From Saccharothrix australiensis (GTDB lineage Bacteria; Actinomycetota; Actinomycetes; Mycobacteriales; Pseudonocardiaceae): a DNA stretch of 64,000 nt. The translations under genes and the position numbers were made by a program. A model generated the notes under the pieces. The model had not been told where the DNA came from. It searched no databases and worked only from the letters and a program-made list of their open reading frames with translations. The stretch lies in NCBI RefSeq assembly GCF_003634935.1, contig NZ_RBXO01000001.1, positions 6,163,501 to 6,227,500 of the forward strand, given 5' to 3'. Below are positions 16,101 to 26,221 of the stretch, piece after piece (the first letter of the stretch is position 1; every line of letters begins with the position of its first letter).

Positions 16101-17066
16101 CGGCCCGTACAGCACAACCATCGCCTCCAGCGTCCCCTTCATCCGCTCGCGCAGTTCCAGCGGTTCGACCACCTCCAGATCCGGCCCCAGCCGCAGCAGG
16201 TCGACCAGCGCGTGGTCCAGCGACTCGACCGGCACGCGCACCGTCGTCCACTCGCCGGTCGGCACGACGCCCTCCAGCGCCCGCGCCGCCACCGCACCCA
16301 GCAGGCAGCGCGCCCGCGCCAGACCGGTGGCCGTCAACCGCACGGTGACCTCCACCGGGTACATGCGCCGCTCGAACTCCACGGACCAGCCCGCCCAGAA
16401 GTCGGCCAGGTCGAACCCCTCGGGCGGGTCGAACGGCTCCCCGGTGTCGCGCACGTCGAGCACCCTGGACACGCGGTAGGTGCGCGGCTCGCCGGACACC
16501 TCGGCCACCAGGTACCACAGGCCGCCCTTGAGCACGATGCCCAGCGGCCCGACGACCCGCTCGACCTCGGCGTCCGGGCCGCCCCACCGCCGGTACCGGA
16601 CGCGCAGGCGACGCCGGCTCCACACCGCGTCGGCGACGACGGTCAGGAACGGCGCCTCCTCCGCCTGGCGGAACCAGCCGGAGGTGTCCAGGTGGAACCG
16701 CTCGCGGATGCGCCCGGCCCGCGAGCGCAGCTCCGGCGGCAGGGCGGCCAGCAGCTTGAGCTGCGCGGCGGCCACCACCTCGCCCAGGCCCAGCTCGGAC
16801 GCCGGGCCGGGCATCCCGGTGAGGAAGAGCGAGTCCGCCTCCTGCCCGGTCAGGCCGGTGAGCCGGGTGCGGTAGCCGTCGAGCAGCCGGTAGCCGCCGG
16901 CGGGCCCCCGGTCGGCGTAGACGGGTACGCCCGCCGCGCCCAGCGCCTCCACGTCCCGGTACACCGTGCGGACCGACACCTCCAGCTCGTCGGCGAGTTC
17001 GCGCGCGGTCAGCCGGCCGCGGGACTGGAGCAGCAGGAGCAGCGAGAGCAGGCGGCCGGCGCGCAT
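16089..17066 (-). CDS. WYL-domain transcriptional regulator (YafY/DeoR-like)
   Basis: 325 aa. An N-terminal winged helix-turn-helix (LTARELADELEVSVRTVYRDVEAL), a central WYL ligand-sensing domain (RRLRVRYRRWGG...GLWYLVAEVSGEPRTYRVSRV) and a C-terminal WCX domain. Such proteins are usually repressors or activators that respond to nucleotides or small ligands. The ATG faces a DUF3224 gene across 62 bp with a perfect inverted repeat, so it probably controls that gene and itself. The stop codon lies inside the 129-bp repeat element. Confidence 0.88.
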   Translation of the reverse strand: MRAGRLLSLLLLLQSRGRLTARELADELEVSVRTVYRDVEALGAAGVPVYADRGPAGGYRLLDGYRTRLTGLTGQEADSLFLTGMPGPASELGLGEVVAAAQLKLLAALPPELRSRAGRIRERFHLDTSGWFRQAEEAPFLTVVADAVWSRRRLRVRYRRWGGPDAEVERVVGPLGIVLKGGLWYLVAEVSGEPRTYRVSRVLDVRDTGEPFDPPEGFDLADFWAGWSVEFERRMYPVEVTVRLTATGLARARCLLGAVAARALEGVVPTGEWTTVRVPVESLDHALVDLLRLGPDLEVVEPLELRERMKGTLEAMVVLYGPSLC

Positions 17067-17085
17067 GACGCCGATTCTCCTCCCG

Positions 17086-17108
17086 TACCTGACACTCCCT
17101 GTCAGGTA
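17086..17108. promoter_or_regulatory. Operator of the WYL regulator
   Basis: TACCTGACA, 5 nt, TGTCAGGTA: a perfect 9-bp inverted repeat centred between the divergent WYL and DUF3224 genes. TGACA-N5-TGTCA sites are common next to this regulator class. Confidence 0.7.
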
Positions 17109-17128
17109 GGTGCCGCAGGCTCGTCGGC

Positions 17129-17548
17129 ATGAGCATTCGAGTCACCGGCACCGCCGAGCTGACCGGCTGGGACGAGCACACCTGGGACGGCAGGCGGTAC
17201 GACGAGGTCACCGGGCCCAAGCAGACCGCGGGCGGCATGACCGCCGCCTACCTGGGCGACCTGGAGGGCAGCGGCGAGATGCGGTTCGTCATGTCCTACC
17301 CCGACGACGGGTCGTGCCGCTCCACCGGCTACGAGGTCGTGACCGGCACGCTGGCCGGCCGCTCGGGGACGTTCGTGCTGGAGCACGTCGGGACGTTCCG
17401 CGACGGCGTCGCCGAGCAGCGGTTCACCGTGGTCTCCGCGAGCGGCGGGCTGGCCGGGCTCACCGGCGTCGGCACGATCACGTGGGCGCCGGGCGGACCC
17501 GGCCGGTACGCGATCACCTGCCGGGCCCCGTGGCGGCCGGCCGGGTGA
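17129..17548 (+). CDS. DUF3224 family protein
   Basis: 139 aa, a small all-beta protein of the DUF3224 (allene-oxide-cyclase-barrel-like) family: GTAELTGWDEHTWDG, DLEGSGEMRFVMSYPDDGS, GYEVVTGTLAGRSGTFVLEHVG and GSGGLAGLTG-type ending (ASGGLAGLTGVGTITW). The molecular role is unknown; members are often under WYL or stress regulators. The divergent arrangement with the WYL gene and the shared operator suggest they form a small regulon. Confidence 0.85.
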   Translation: MSIRVTGTAELTGWDEHTWDGRRYDEVTGPKQTAGGMTAAYLGDLEGSGEMRFVMSYPDDGSCRSTGYEVVTGTLAGRSGTFVLEHVGTFRDGVAEQRFTVVSASGGLAGLTGVGTITWAPGGPGRYAITCRAPWRPAG

Positions 17549-17594
17549 TTGGCAGCCGCGCCGCCGGCGGGTGTACTGCCACCGGGAGGTGCGG

Positions 17595-20500
17595 GTGGAG
17601 GAGTCGGTCGTCAACACCGTCCGGGACGCGCACGGGAACGTGGTGCAGGCCGGGACCATCCACGGTGGCGTGCACTTCGGTCCGCCGCCGCCGTTCCGGG
17701 TCGACCCGTGGCGTGCCGCGCCCGCGCCGCTGCCCGGCGACCCGGCCCGGCAGCCCAGCCTGCTGCTCGGGGCCGCCGGCGAGGTGGTGCCGTTCGGCGG
17801 GCGGGACGACGAGCTGCGCGAGCTGGCCGCGTGGCGGGATGCCACGCCGGGGCTGTCGGTGCTGCTGCTGCACGGTCCGGGCGGGCAGGGCAAGACGCGG
17901 CTCGCCGCCCGGTTCGCGGCGCTGTCCGCCGACGCCGGGTGGTCGGTGTTCGCCGCCCGCGACTCGCCCGGCCCGCCCACGTCACCGGAGGGCGACGTGC
18001 TGGTGGTCGTGGACTACGCCGACCGCTGGCCGTACCGGCACCTGACCGCGCTGGTGGAACGGCTCGCCGAGGGCGCCGGGCGGGCCCGCGTGCTGCTCGT
18101 GGCCCGCACGGCGGGCTGGTGGCAGGCGGTGGCGGGCCGCGCCGAGCACCTGGGCCTGCACGTCGACGCGCTGCCGCTGGGCCCGCTGGGCGAACCGGAC
18201 CGGCCGGCGGCGTTCGCGGCGGCCCGCGACCGGTTCGGCGAGGTGCTGGGCGCGCCCACGGCGGACGGCCCACCGACGTCGCTGGCCGGCCGGGCGTTCG
18301 GCTCGGTCCTGACGGTGCACATGGCGGCGCTGGTCACCGTCATGGAGGCCCGCGAGCGCACCACCGGCGTGCCCACCGACCCGGAGGGCATGGCCGCCTA
18401 CCTGCTGCGCCGCGAATACCGGGGCTGGCGGGAGCTGGTCGAGCGCGGCGAGGGCTTCCGGACCGCGCCGGACGAGCTGGCCCGGATCGTGGCGGCGGCG
18501 GTCGTAACCGGACCGGTGCCCGCCGCGCGCGGCGACGCGCTGCTGGCCGCGCTCGGGCTGCCGGCGACCGCCGCGCGCGACCACCGGGCGTGCTACCCGC
18601 CGCACGACCCCGGCGACGTGCTCGAACCGCTCTACCCGGACCGCCTCGCGGAGGACTTCCTGGCGCTGCTGCTGCCGGGCCACCGGGCGCGCGGGTTCGA
18701 CGCCGAGCCGTGGACCGCGCCGCTGCTGGCCAGGGTCGCCACCCTCGCGCCCGGCGGCGCGCCCGCCAACCGGCGCGTGGTCACCGCCCTGGCCGCCGCC
18801 GCCGAGCGGTGGCCGCACGTCGCCGCCCACCTGGCGGACCTGCTGCGCGCCGAGCCGGCGGTGGCGGTGCGGGAGGGCGGCGCGGCGCTGGAGGCCCTGG
18901 CCGCCTGCCCCGTCGACCCGGCCGCGCTGACCGCCGTGGAGGCGTGCTTCCCGCCCGGCCCGGACGTGGACCTCGACGTCGGCATGGCGGCGGTCGCCGA
19001 GCGCGTCGTCGGCGACGACCCGGACCGCCTGCGGGCGTTGGGCAGGCGACTGGCCGCCGCGGGCCGCCTGGAGGACGCCGTGCGCGCGGCGTGGCGGGCG
19101 GTCGCGGACCTGGCCGACCCCGCCGACGCGCTGACCGACCTCGGCGAGTGGCTGACCGCGCTGGGCCACCGCGAACAGGGGCTGGCGTGCACGCGGCGGG
19201 CCGTGGCGACCGCCGCCGAGCCGGCGCGGGCGCTGGCGAACCTGAGCGCGCAGCTCGCGGGCCTCGGCCTGCGCTCGGAGGCGGTCGAGGCGGGTGAGCG
19301 GGCGGTGGCCCGGCACCGCGCCCTCGACGGCCGGTCGACCGACCTGGCGCGGGTGCTGGCCGACGTGGGCCGGGCGCTGGCCGAGGTGGGCCGGGCGGAG
19401 GAGGCGACCGCGCACCTGCGGGAGGCGGTCGCGCTGTTCGCGGCGGCGGGTGAGCGGCCCGCCCTGGCCGCCGCGCTCACCGGCCTCGCGGAGACCGCGT
19501 CGGACAGCGGTCCGGCCGGCGGACCCGACAGCGGTCCGGCCGGCGGACCGGGCAGCAGGGCGGGCATCGGTTGGGCCGGCGGTTCGGCCGGCGGTTCGGC
19601 GGAGGCGGTCGACGCGGCCCGCACGGCGGTCGGGCTCGCCCGCGACCTGGTCCGGCGCAACTCCCGCGCGCACCGCCCCCTGCTGGCCCGGTCCCTGGCG
19701 GCCCTGGGCGGGCTGACCCGCGACCCGGTCACGGCGGCGGAGGCGGTCGACCGGTGGCGCGAACTGGCCGCCGAGCACCCCCGCGCGCACCTGCCGTCGC
19801 TCGCCGACGCGCTGGTCACCCTCGGCGGGCTGACGACCGGCGACGCCGCCGAGCACGCCCTCGACGAGGCCATCCGCGGCTACCGGCGGCTCTCGGCGGT
19901 CAACCCGCTGCCGCACGAGCGGCGACTGCTGTCCGCCGTGGCCGCGCTGGCGGCGCTGCGACCGGACGCCCGGCGGTGGCGGCCGCGCGACGGCCGCTCA
20001 CCCGACACCGACGCCCTGTTCAACCGCGGTGTCCGGGCCGCGCGGGCCGGCCGGCCGCGCCGGGCCCGCCGCCACTACCTGCGGGCCGCCCGCGCCGGCC
20101 ACGCCTACGCCATGGTCAACCTGGGGCACCTCGGCCCGCCCGCCGCCGCCGAGCGCTGGTGGCGCGCCGCCGTCGACCGCGGCGTCACGTCCGCGCTGCT
20201 CCTCCTCGGCGCGCTGTGCGAGGAGCAGGGCAGGCTCGCCGAGGCGAAGGACTGGTACCACCGCGGCGCGCTGGCCGGCGCGCCCGACGCGATGGTCCGG
20301 CTCGCCCGGCTCCTCGCCGCCGGGGGCGACGACGTCGCCGCACAGGGCTGGTTCGAGGCCGTCGCCGCGACGGGCGACGTCGCGGGCGACCACGGCCTCG
20401 GCGCCCTCCTCCTCGACCAGGGCACCCCCGACCGGGCCGAACCGCACCTGACCAGGGCCGCCGAGTTCGGCCACCTCGACGCGGCGGTGCTGCTCGGCGA

Positions 20501-21188
20501 CCTCCTCGCCCGCCGGGGCGACGGGGAGCGGGCCCGCCACTGGTACCGGCGGGCCGCCGCCGCGGGCCACGAGGACGCCCGGCGGCGCCTGGCCGGCGCG
20601 CCGCCACCGCCACCGCCGCCCGACCGGCACCCGGTGGTCGGCGCGGCGCGGGAGCTGGACATCCCGGCGTTCGAGGTCAGCGGCGTCGGCGCGGTCGACC
20701 TGGCCGCCGCGCTGCTGGACCGGCACGCCGACGAGCTGGTGGCGGCCGGCGACCTGGCCGGCGCGCGCGACGTCTACCTGGAGGAAGCCCGCCGCCACCG
20801 CGTCCTGCTCGCCGGGCGGGCCGTACCGGTCAGCCCGCGGATGGCGGACGCGCTCACCTTCCACCTCGCCACGGCGCTGACCCGCGCGGGTTCGCTGGCG
20901 GGCAGGCTGCGCTCACCGGCCGCGCTGGAGCACACCGCCGAGGGGCTGGCCCTGTTCCGCGGGCTCGGCGACGCGGACCTGCGCGTGCGGTCGTCGCTGG
21001 CGCAGTGCCTGCGCATCTACGCGGCGGTGCGGATCGCCCGCGGCGCCGAGTGGGACGAGGCGTGCGCGGCGGCCCGCGAATCCGTCGACCTGCTCACCGC
21101 GCTCGCCGACGAGGCCCCCGACGCGTTCACCCGCGAGGCCGACCTCTCCCGGCAGACCCTCGCCCTGTGCCTGGAACACCGCCCGTAG
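17595..21188 (+). CDS. STAND-type P-loop ATPase with TPR and Sel1-like repeats
   Basis: 1197 aa, soluble. The N-terminus has DAHGNVVQAGTIHGGVHF (residues 11-28), a short motif that recurs ahead of NTPase domains in actinomycete STAND/TPR proteins. P-loop GPGGQGKTR (94-102), Walker B VLVVVDYAD (about 133-141). A helical ATPase/linker region is followed by TPR-like helices (about 480-660; AGRLEDAVRAAWRAVADL, LRSEAVEAGERAVARH, EEATAHLREAVALFAAAG), a low-complexity Gly/Ser/Pro spacer (near 19500-19610, tandem coding repeats), and Sel1-like repeats (about 805-1005; AMVRLARLLAAGGDDVAAQGWF). GTG 17595 has GGGAGG 5 nt upstream; GTG 17571 and 17589 are alternatives. Such proteins are sensors that oligomerise on ligand binding, in immunity or regulation; no effector domain is recognisable here. 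Confidence 0.75.
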   Translation: MEESVVNTVRDAHGNVVQAGTIHGGVHFGPPPPFRVDPWRAAPAPLPGDPARQPSLLLGAAGEVVPFGGRDDELRELAAWRDATPGLSVLLLHGPGGQGKTRLAARFAALSADAGWSVFAARDSPGPPTSPEGDVLVVVDYADRWPYRHLTALVERLAEGAGRARVLLVARTAGWWQAVAGRAEHLGLHVDALPLGPLGEPDRPAAFAAARDRFGEVLGAPTADGPPTSLAGRAFGSVLTVHMAALVTVMEARERTTGVPTDPEGMAAYLLRREYRGWRELVERGEGFRTAPDELARIVAAAVVTGPVPAARGDALLAALGLPATAARDHRACYPPHDPGDVLEPLYPDRLAEDFLALLLPGHRARGFDAEPWTAPLLARVATLAPGGAPANRRVVTALAAAAERWPHVAAHLADLLRAEPAVAVREGGAALEALAACPVDPAALTAVEACFPPGPDVDLDVGMAAVAERVVGDDPDRLRALGRRLAAAGRLEDAVRAAWRAVADLADPADALTDLGEWLTALGHREQGLACTRRAVATAAEPARALANLSAQLAGLGLRSEAVEAGERAVARHRALDGRSTDLARVLADVGRALAEVGRAEEATAHLREAVALFAAAGERPALAAALTGLAETASDSGPAGGPDSGPAGGPGSRAGIGWAGGSAGGSAEAVDAARTAVGLARDLVRRNSRAHRPLLARSLAALGGLTRDPVTAAEAVDRWRELAAEHPRAHLPSLADALVTLGGLTTGDAAEHALDEAIRGYRRLSAVNPLPHERRLLSAVAALAALRPDARRWRPRDGRSPDTDALFNRGVRAARAGRPRRARRHYLRAARAGHAYAMVNLGHLGPPAAAERWWRAAVDRGVTSALLLLGALCEEQGRLAEAKDWYHRGALAGAPDAMVRLARLLAAGGDDVAAQGWFEAVAATGDVAGDHGLGALLLDQGTPDRAEPHLTRAAEFGHLDAAVLLGDLLARRGDGERARHWYRRAAAAGHEDARRRLAGAPPPPPPPDRHPVVGAARELDIPAFEVSGVGAVDLAAALLDRHADELVAAGDLAGARDVYLEEARRHRVLLAGRAVPVSPRMADALTFHLATALTRAGSLAGRLRSPAALEHTAEGLALFRGLGDADLRVRSSLAQCLRIYAAVRIARGAEWDEACAAARESVDLLTALADEAPDAFTREADLSRQTLALCLEHRP

Positions 21189-21252
21189 CCGACCGCGCCC
21201 GCGTGCTGGGGACGCCACCCGCGGGCGACGTCCCCGGCGCACCGCGAACGGC

Positions 21253-24141
21253 TCAGCTCCCGAAGGCGGACACCGGCGGGCACGAGCACACCAGGTTCCG
21301 GTCGCCCTTGGCGCCGTCGATGCGCCGCACCGGCGGCCAGACCTTCGGCGCGGACGTCCCCGCCGGGAACACCGCGACCTCCCGGCTGTACGGGTGGTCC
21401 CACTCGCCGGTCACCGACGCGGCCGTGTGCGGCGCGTTGCGCAGCGGGTTGTCGTCCACCGGCCACTCGCCCGACCCGACCCGGTCGATCTCGCCCTTGA
21501 TCGCGATCATCGCGTCGATGAACCGGTCGATCTCGGCGAGGTCCTCGCTCTCCGTCGGCTCGACCATCAGCGTGCCCGCCACCGGGAACGACATGGTCGG
21601 CGCGTGCAGGCCGTAGTCGGCGAGCCGCTTGGCCACGTCGTCCACGGTCACGCCGGTCGCCTTGGTGATGGCCCGCAGGTCCAGGATGCACTCGTGGGCC
21701 ACGAACCCGCCCTCGCCGGTGTAGAGGACCGGGAAGTGCTCGTCCAGCCGCCGCGCCACGTAGTTCGCCGCCGCCACCGCCGTCAGCGTCGCCCGGCGCA
21801 GGCCGTCGCCGCCCATCATCCGCACGTAGGCCCACGAGATCGGCAGGATCGACGCCGAACCCCACGGCGCGGCGCTGATCGGGCCGACCCCGGTCGCCGG
21901 GCCCGCCGACGGCTGGAGCGGGTGGTTGGGCAGGAACGGCGCGAGGTGCGCGCGCACGCCGATCGGGCCGACACCGGGGCCGCCGCCGCCGTGCGGGATG
22001 CAGAACGTCTTGTGCAGGTTCAGGTGCGACACGTCCGAGCCGAACTTGCCGTATCGGGCGAGGCCGATCAGCGCGTTGAGGTTCGCGCCGTCCACGTACA
22101 CCTGGCCGCCCGCGTCGTGCACCAGCCCGCACACCTCGCGCACGGTGTCCTCGTACACGCCGTGCGTCGACGGGTAGGTGATCATGATCGCGGCGAGGTC
22201 GTCGCGGTGCGCCCCGACCGTCTCGCGCAGGTGGTCCAGGTCGACGTTGCCCCGGTCGTCGCACTTCACCACGACGACCTTCATGCCCGCCATCACCGCC
22301 GACGCGGCGTTCGTGCCGTGCGCGGACGACGGGATCAGGCACACGTCGCGGTGCGCCTCGCCCCGCGACCGGTGGTAGGCGCGGATCGCCAGCAGGCCCG
22401 CGAACTCGCCCTGGCTGCCCGCGTTGGGCTGCAACGACACCGCGTCGTACCCGGTGACCTCGGCCAGCCACGCCTCCAGGTCCCGCACCAGCGACAGCAG
22501 GCCGGCCGCGTCCTCGGCGGGCGCGAACGGGTGCAGCTCGGCGAACTCCGGCCACGTCACCGGCTCCATCTCGGCCGTGGCGTTGAGCTTCATGGTGCAC
22601 GAGCCGAGCGGGATCATGCTGCGGTCCAGCGCCACGTCCTTGTCCGACAGCGCCCGCAGGTAGCGCAGCAGGGCCGTCTCGGAGCGGTGCGCGTGGAACA
22701 CCGGGTGGGTCAGGTAGTCCGAGGTGCGGCGCAGGTCCGCCGGGATGCCGTCGGCCGTGTCGGCGTCCAGCCCGTCGACGTCGGACACCGTCACCCCGAA
22801 CGCCTTCCACACCGCCGACAGGTCGTCGCGCGTCGTGGTCTCGTCGCACGCGATCGAGACGACGTCCGCGTCCACCTGCCACAGGTTCACGCCCAGGTCG
22901 CGGGCGGCGGCCACGACCTCGGCGGCCCGGCCCTCGACCCGTGCCCGCACGGTGTCGAAGAAGTCGCCGTGCACGACCTCGACGCCGCCCTCGCACAGCC
23001 CGGCGGCCAGCACGGTCGCCATGCGGTGCGCGCGGGTCGCGATCGCCGCCAGCCCCTCCGGCCCGTGGTACACCGCGTACATCGACGCCATCACCGCGAG
23101 CAGCACCTGGGCGGTGCAGATGTTGCTGGTCGCCTTCTCCCGGCGGATGTGCTGCTCACGCGTCTGCAACGCGAGCCGGTAGGCGGGCGAGCCGTCCGCG
23201 TCCACCGACACGCCGACGAGCCTGCCCGGCAGCTGCCGCTCCAGCCCCTGCCGCACCGCCATGTACCCGGCGTGCGGCCCGCCGAACCCCATCGGCACGC
23301 CGAACCGCTGGCTCGTGCCCACCACGACGTCCGCGCCGATCTCGCCGGGCGGGCGCAGCAGCGTCAACGCCAGCAGGTCCGCCGCGACGACGACCTGCGC
23401 GCCGGCCGCGTGGATCTCCTCGACCAGCGCCGCCTGGTCCCGGACCACGCCGGACGCGCCGGGGTAGGACAGCAGGACGCCGAAGAAGTCGCCGCCCAGC
23501 CCCAGCCCCTCCAGGCCCTGCGACAGGTCGGCGGTGACCACCTCGATGCCCAGCGGCTCGGCGCGGGTCCCGATCACGGCCAGCGTCTGCGGCAGCGTGT
23601 CGACGTCCACCACGAACCGGTTCGACCTGTGCCTGCCCGCCCGGCGGACCAGCGTCATCGCCTCGGCGGCGGCCGTCGACTCGTCCAGCATGGACGCGTT
23701 GGCCAGCGGCAGGCCCGTCAGGTCGGCCACCGCGGTCTGGAAGTTCAGCAACGCCTCCAGCCGCCCCTGCGAGATCTCCGGCTGGTACGGCGTGTACGCC
23801 GTGTACCAGGCCGGGTTCTCCAGCACGTTGCGGCGGATCACCGGCGGCGTGACGGTGCCGTGGTAGCCCAGGCCGATCATCTGCTTGAGCGGGCGGTTGC
23901 GGGACGCCAGCGCGCGCAGCTCGGCCAGCGCCTCGGTCTCGGTGGCCGGCGCGGGCAGGCCCAGCACCAGGTCCCGCTCGCGGATCGACTCCGGCACGGC
24001 GCGCTGCGCCAACTCCTCCAACGACCCGACGCCGATGACGTCGAGGATCCGCGCCAACTCGGCGGGTCGGGGACCGACGTGGCGGTCGGCGAACGGCGTG
24101 CCGTGCTCAAGAGCAGCGAGGGGGATGCGGTCCTGCGTCAT
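21253..24141 (-). CDS. gcvP: Glycine dehydrogenase (aminomethyl-transferring), P protein
   Basis: 962 aa, full-length single-chain P protein of the glycine cleavage system. It decarboxylates glycine on pyridoxal phosphate and passes the aminomethyl group to lipoyl-GcvH. The PLP lysine is in [17 protein letters not shown]; other landmarks are [37 protein letters not shown] (shortened here), and [15 protein letters not shown] 24141 follows GGAGGCGTATCA. A tandem glycine riboswitch lies in its leader. GcvH is encoded 4 kb away at 27711; GcvT is not in the window. Confidence 0.97.
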   Translation of the reverse strand: MTQDRIPLAALEHGTPFADRHVGPRPAELARILDVIGVGSLEELAQRAVPESIRERDLVLGLPAPATETEALAELRALASRNRPLKQMIGLGYHGTVTPPVIRRNVLENPAWYTAYTPYQPEISQGRLEALLNFQTAVADLTGLPLANASMLDESTAAAEAMTLVRRAGRHRSNRFVVDVDTLPQTLAVIGTRAEPLGIEVVTADLSQGLEGLGLGGDFFGVLLSYPGASGVVRDQAALVEEIHAAGAQVVVAADLLALTLLRPPGEIGADVVVGTSQRFGVPMGFGGPHAGYMAVRQGLERQLPGRLVGVSVDADGSPAYRLALQTREQHIRREKATSNICTAQVLLAVMASMYAVYHGPEGLAAIATRAHRMATVLAAGLCEGGVEVVHGDFFDTVRARVEGRAAEVVAAARDLGVNLWQVDADVVSIACDETTTRDDLSAVWKAFGVTVSDVDGLDADTADGIPADLRRTSDYLTHPVFHAHRSETALLRYLRALSDKDVALDRSMIPLGSCTMKLNATAEMEPVTWPEFAELHPFAPAEDAAGLLSLVRDLEAWLAEVTGYDAVSLQPNAGSQGEFAGLLAIRAYHRSRGEAHRDVCLIPSSAHGTNAASAVMAGMKVVVVKCDDRGNVDLDHLRETVGAHRDDLAAIMITYPSTHGVYEDTVREVCGLVHDAGGQVYVDGANLNALIGLARYGKFGSDVSHLNLHKTFCIPHGGGGPGVGPIGVRAHLAPFLPNHPLQPSAGPATGVGPISAAPWGSASILPISWAYVRMMGGDGLRRATLTAVAAANYVARRLDEHFPVLYTGEGGFVAHECILDLRAITKATGVTVDDVAKRLADYGLHAPTMSFPVAGTLMVEPTESEDLAEIDRFIDAMIAIKGEIDRVGSGEWPVDDNPLRNAPHTAASVTGEWDHPYSREVAVFPAGTSAPKVWPPVRRIDGAKGDRNLVCSCPPVSAFGS

Positions 24142-24196
24142 TGATACGCCTCCGGGGCCGGGCCGTTTCCTTCTGCGGAAACACTGGTGCCGTTGC

Positions 24197-24390
24197 CCTC
24201 CCCCTCTGTCTTCCGCCCGAACCGGGCGCCTGAGAGCTTCACCCGGCGTGCGGGCTTGCACCGTCGGCGGGGTCGGTGGCCCGACCCGCTTTCCAGAGGC
24301 GTCTCACCCGCGCGGTCCTTGCGCCTGAGAGGTTCCGGGGAGGATTTGCTCCTTCGGCGCCGAGACGGACTCGGACTCTCCCGCACGGGA
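24197..24390 (-). promoter_or_regulatory. Tandem glycine riboswitch upstream of gcvP
   Basis: Read on the minus strand from 24390: GCGGGAGAGTCC, CCGAAGGAGCAA, CTCTCAGGCGCAAGGACCGC (aptamer 1), then a linker and a second aptamer with GGTGAAGCTCTCAGGC and ending AAGACAGAGGGGGAG near 24198. These are the conserved parts of the two cooperative glycine aptamers. It should raise gcvP expression when glycine is abundant. The gcvP ATG is 56 nt downstream. Confidence 0.93.
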
Positions 24391-24469
24391 TAAAGCGACT
24401 ACCCGCGAATGGTACCCGGCGGGCCGGACCGCGAAGCCGCGGAGGCGACGCGGATCTCAGGCGGGCGCG

Positions 24470-25036
24470 TCACCCGATGGCCCTGGTGCGCCGCCGCCGC
24501 GACAGCTCGTCGTTGGGCGCCTCGTCGACCTCCAGGCCGTCCGCGCGCTCGGCGGGGAACTCGTGGATCGTGCCGCTGATCTCCCGCATGGCGCCGCTGA
24601 CCGCGATCCCGAACACCCCCTGCCCGCCCTGCAACAGGTCGACGACCTCCTCCGGCGAGGTGCACTCGTAGACCGTCGTGCCGTCGCTGAACAACGTGAT
24701 GCGCGCCAGGTCCTGCACCCCGCGCCGCCGCAGGTGGTCGACGGCGACCCGGATGTTCTGCAACGAGACCCCGGTGTCCAGCAACCGCTTGACGACCTTC
24801 AGGACGAGGATGTCCTTGAACGAGTACAGCCGCTGGCTGCCGGACCCGTGCGCGCTCCTTATGGTCGGGTTGACCAGTCCGGTGCGGGCCCAGTAGTCGA
24901 GCTGGCGGTAGGTGATGCCGGCGATCTGGCACGCGGCGGGCCCCCGGTAGCCGACGAGTTCGTCCGGCAGCGAGGAGTCCGGGAACAGCTCACCCTGTTC
25001 GCCGGTCCCGGCCCGGATGGGCGCTTCCTCGACCAC
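24470..25036 (-). CDS. MerR-family regulator (Rv1830-like)
   Basis: 188 aa. HTH domain: VGYRGPAACQIAGITYRQLDYWARTGLVNPTIRSAHGSGSQRLYSF..., followed by a dimerisation helix (VSLQNIRVAVDHLRRRGVQDLARITLFS) and a C-terminal acidic region. By synteny it is the counterpart of M. tuberculosis Rv1830. GTG 25036 with GGGGAGG 5 nt upstream was preferred over a start at 25120. There is no Cys-based metal site. A good sigma-A-type promoter lies at 25130-25158 and a 10-bp inverted repeat upstream of that. Targets unknown; in mycobacteria this region links growth and cell division with GarA. Confidence 0.88.
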   Translation of the reverse strand: MVEEAPIRAGTGEQGELFPDSSLPDELVGYRGPAACQIAGITYRQLDYWARTGLVNPTIRSAHGSGSQRLYSFKDILVLKVVKRLLDTGVSLQNIRVAVDHLRRRGVQDLARITLFSDGTTVYECTSPEEVVDLLQGGQGVFGIAVSGAMREISGTIHEFPAERADGLEVDEAPNDELSRRRRTRAIG

Positions 25037-25129
25037 GCCTGCCTCCCCTCGGTCCGGCTGCACAGCCGGCGACCAACGTGAAGCCGCCAGCGGTGCTCGA
25101 ATCACACCGTGGCAATTCACCTGAGTTCG

Positions 25130-25158
25130 ACGGTAAGACCGCCTAGGGGGCAGGTCAA
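25130..25158 (-). promoter_or_regulatory. Sigma-A-type promoter of the MerR gene
   Basis: On the minus strand: TTGACC (25153-25158), 17 nt, TACCGT (25130-25135), about 95 bp before the chosen GTG start. Confidence 0.6.
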
Positions 25159-25182
25159 CGCGACGCGCTGAGCGTGTCGCAC

Positions 25183-25205
25183 CTCAACCTCAACCTGAGG
25201 TTGAG
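25183..25205. promoter_or_regulatory. 10-bp inverted repeat upstream of the MerR promoter
   Basis: CTCAACCTCA, 3 nt, TGAGGTTGAG. It is perfect and GC-balanced, unlike its surroundings, and resembles MerR-family operators (ACCTCAA type). Its place upstream of -35 rather than in the spacer suggests an activator or looping site. Between it and the nuclease gene (25206-25604) I see no gene; that stretch is C-rich and featureless apart from an AT-richer patch at 25220-25280. Confidence 0.5.
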
Positions 25206-25604
25206 AGAGTCGGCCGATGTAAGCCATTCGGGTGACGTTTAGTGATCGTTTAGCGCAACACCACTGACGTTGTGTAATCCAGAGGTGTGACACCGGGGGG
25301 TGGCACGCGGGGCTGATCCACAACGCACCGCACACGCCACGGGGGGCCGCTCCACTTCGCGGATGGACCGGCACCCCGTGGTCCCCGCTCCGTCACCCAC
25401 CCACACCACTGCCGCGCCAGGCGCCCCGCCGGCAACACGCCCTCGGCGCGCCGCGCGCCGCCCGCGCAGACCTCCGGCTCCGTGTTCTCCCCGTATGGCC
25501 TGCCCGTCCGGCGAGGACGCTTTTACGCTTCGACACCCTGCCGCACCGAACCCTCACCGGGCCGCGATACCGACCTCACGCGGCCGAGCCCGGCAGCCCC
25601 GGCC

Positions 25605-26078
25605 TCACGTGTCCGCGCCGCGGAAGTCCTCCGGCGACACCGAGTCGAGGAACTCGCGGAACTTCTCGACCTCGTCCTCCTGCTCGTCCGGGATGATCAG
25701 GCCGGCTTCCGCCAGCACGGCTTCCTCGGCGTGGATCGGCACCCCGATCCGCAGGGCCAGCGCGACCGAGTCGCTGGGCCTGGCCGACACCCGGACGTCA
25801 CCGTCGAACACGAGCTCGGCGAAGTAGGTGCCCTCCTGGAGGTCCGTGATCCGGACCTGCTCCAGCTGCCGCCCCAACGCCCCGATCACGTCCTTGAGCA
25901 GGTCGTGGGTCAACGGCCGCGCGGGCCGGACGCCTTGTTGCTCCAGGGCGATGGCGGTGGCCTCGACCGACCCGATCCAGATCGGCAGGTAGCGCTCCCC
26001 CTCGGTTTCGCGCAGCAGCAGGATCGGCTGGTTGGCGGGCAGTTCCACCCGCACGCCCACGACGCGCATCTCGCTCAT
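25605..26078 (-). CDS. Bifunctional nuclease family protein (DUF151, Rv1829-like)
   Basis: 157 aa, single BFN/DUF151 domain: MSEMRVVGVRVELPANQPILLLRETEGERYLPIWIG (start shown in part), SVEATAIALEQQGVRPARPLTHDLL, GTYFAELVFDG and SARPSDSVALALR, then an acidic tail. Plant and bacterial relatives have RNase and DNase activity in vitro; the actinobacterial role is unclear. It lies between two MerR genes exactly as Rv1829 does in M. tuberculosis. The 143-bp upstream gap has a possible -10 TAGCGT on the minus strand. Confidence 0.92.
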   Translation of the reverse strand: MSEMRVVGVRVELPANQPILLLRETEGERYLPIWIGSVEATAIALEQQGVRPARPLTHDLLKDVIGALGRQLEQVRITDLQEGTYFAELVFDGDVRVSARPSDSVALALRIGVPIHAEEAVLAEAGLIIPDEQEDEVEKFREFLDSVSPEDFRGADT

Positions 26079-26221
26079 CGGGTCTCGCCTCCCTCAGCGC
26101 GCTGAAATTCTGGCGTCCCCGTTCCGAACGAGGATCTCCCATCTCCAGTTTCGACGCTACCCGCCAAGCGGGCTCTGTGCGCAACCACCGGGTACCACCG
26201 GATCACAATGCGGACACGGCT

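Noticed and set aside
24405-24440. GGGTAC upstream of the glycine riboswitch as a SigB promoter
   Set aside because: The match to GNNT is weak, TACCAT in the same place fits an ordinary -10, and gcvP is a housekeeping gene.
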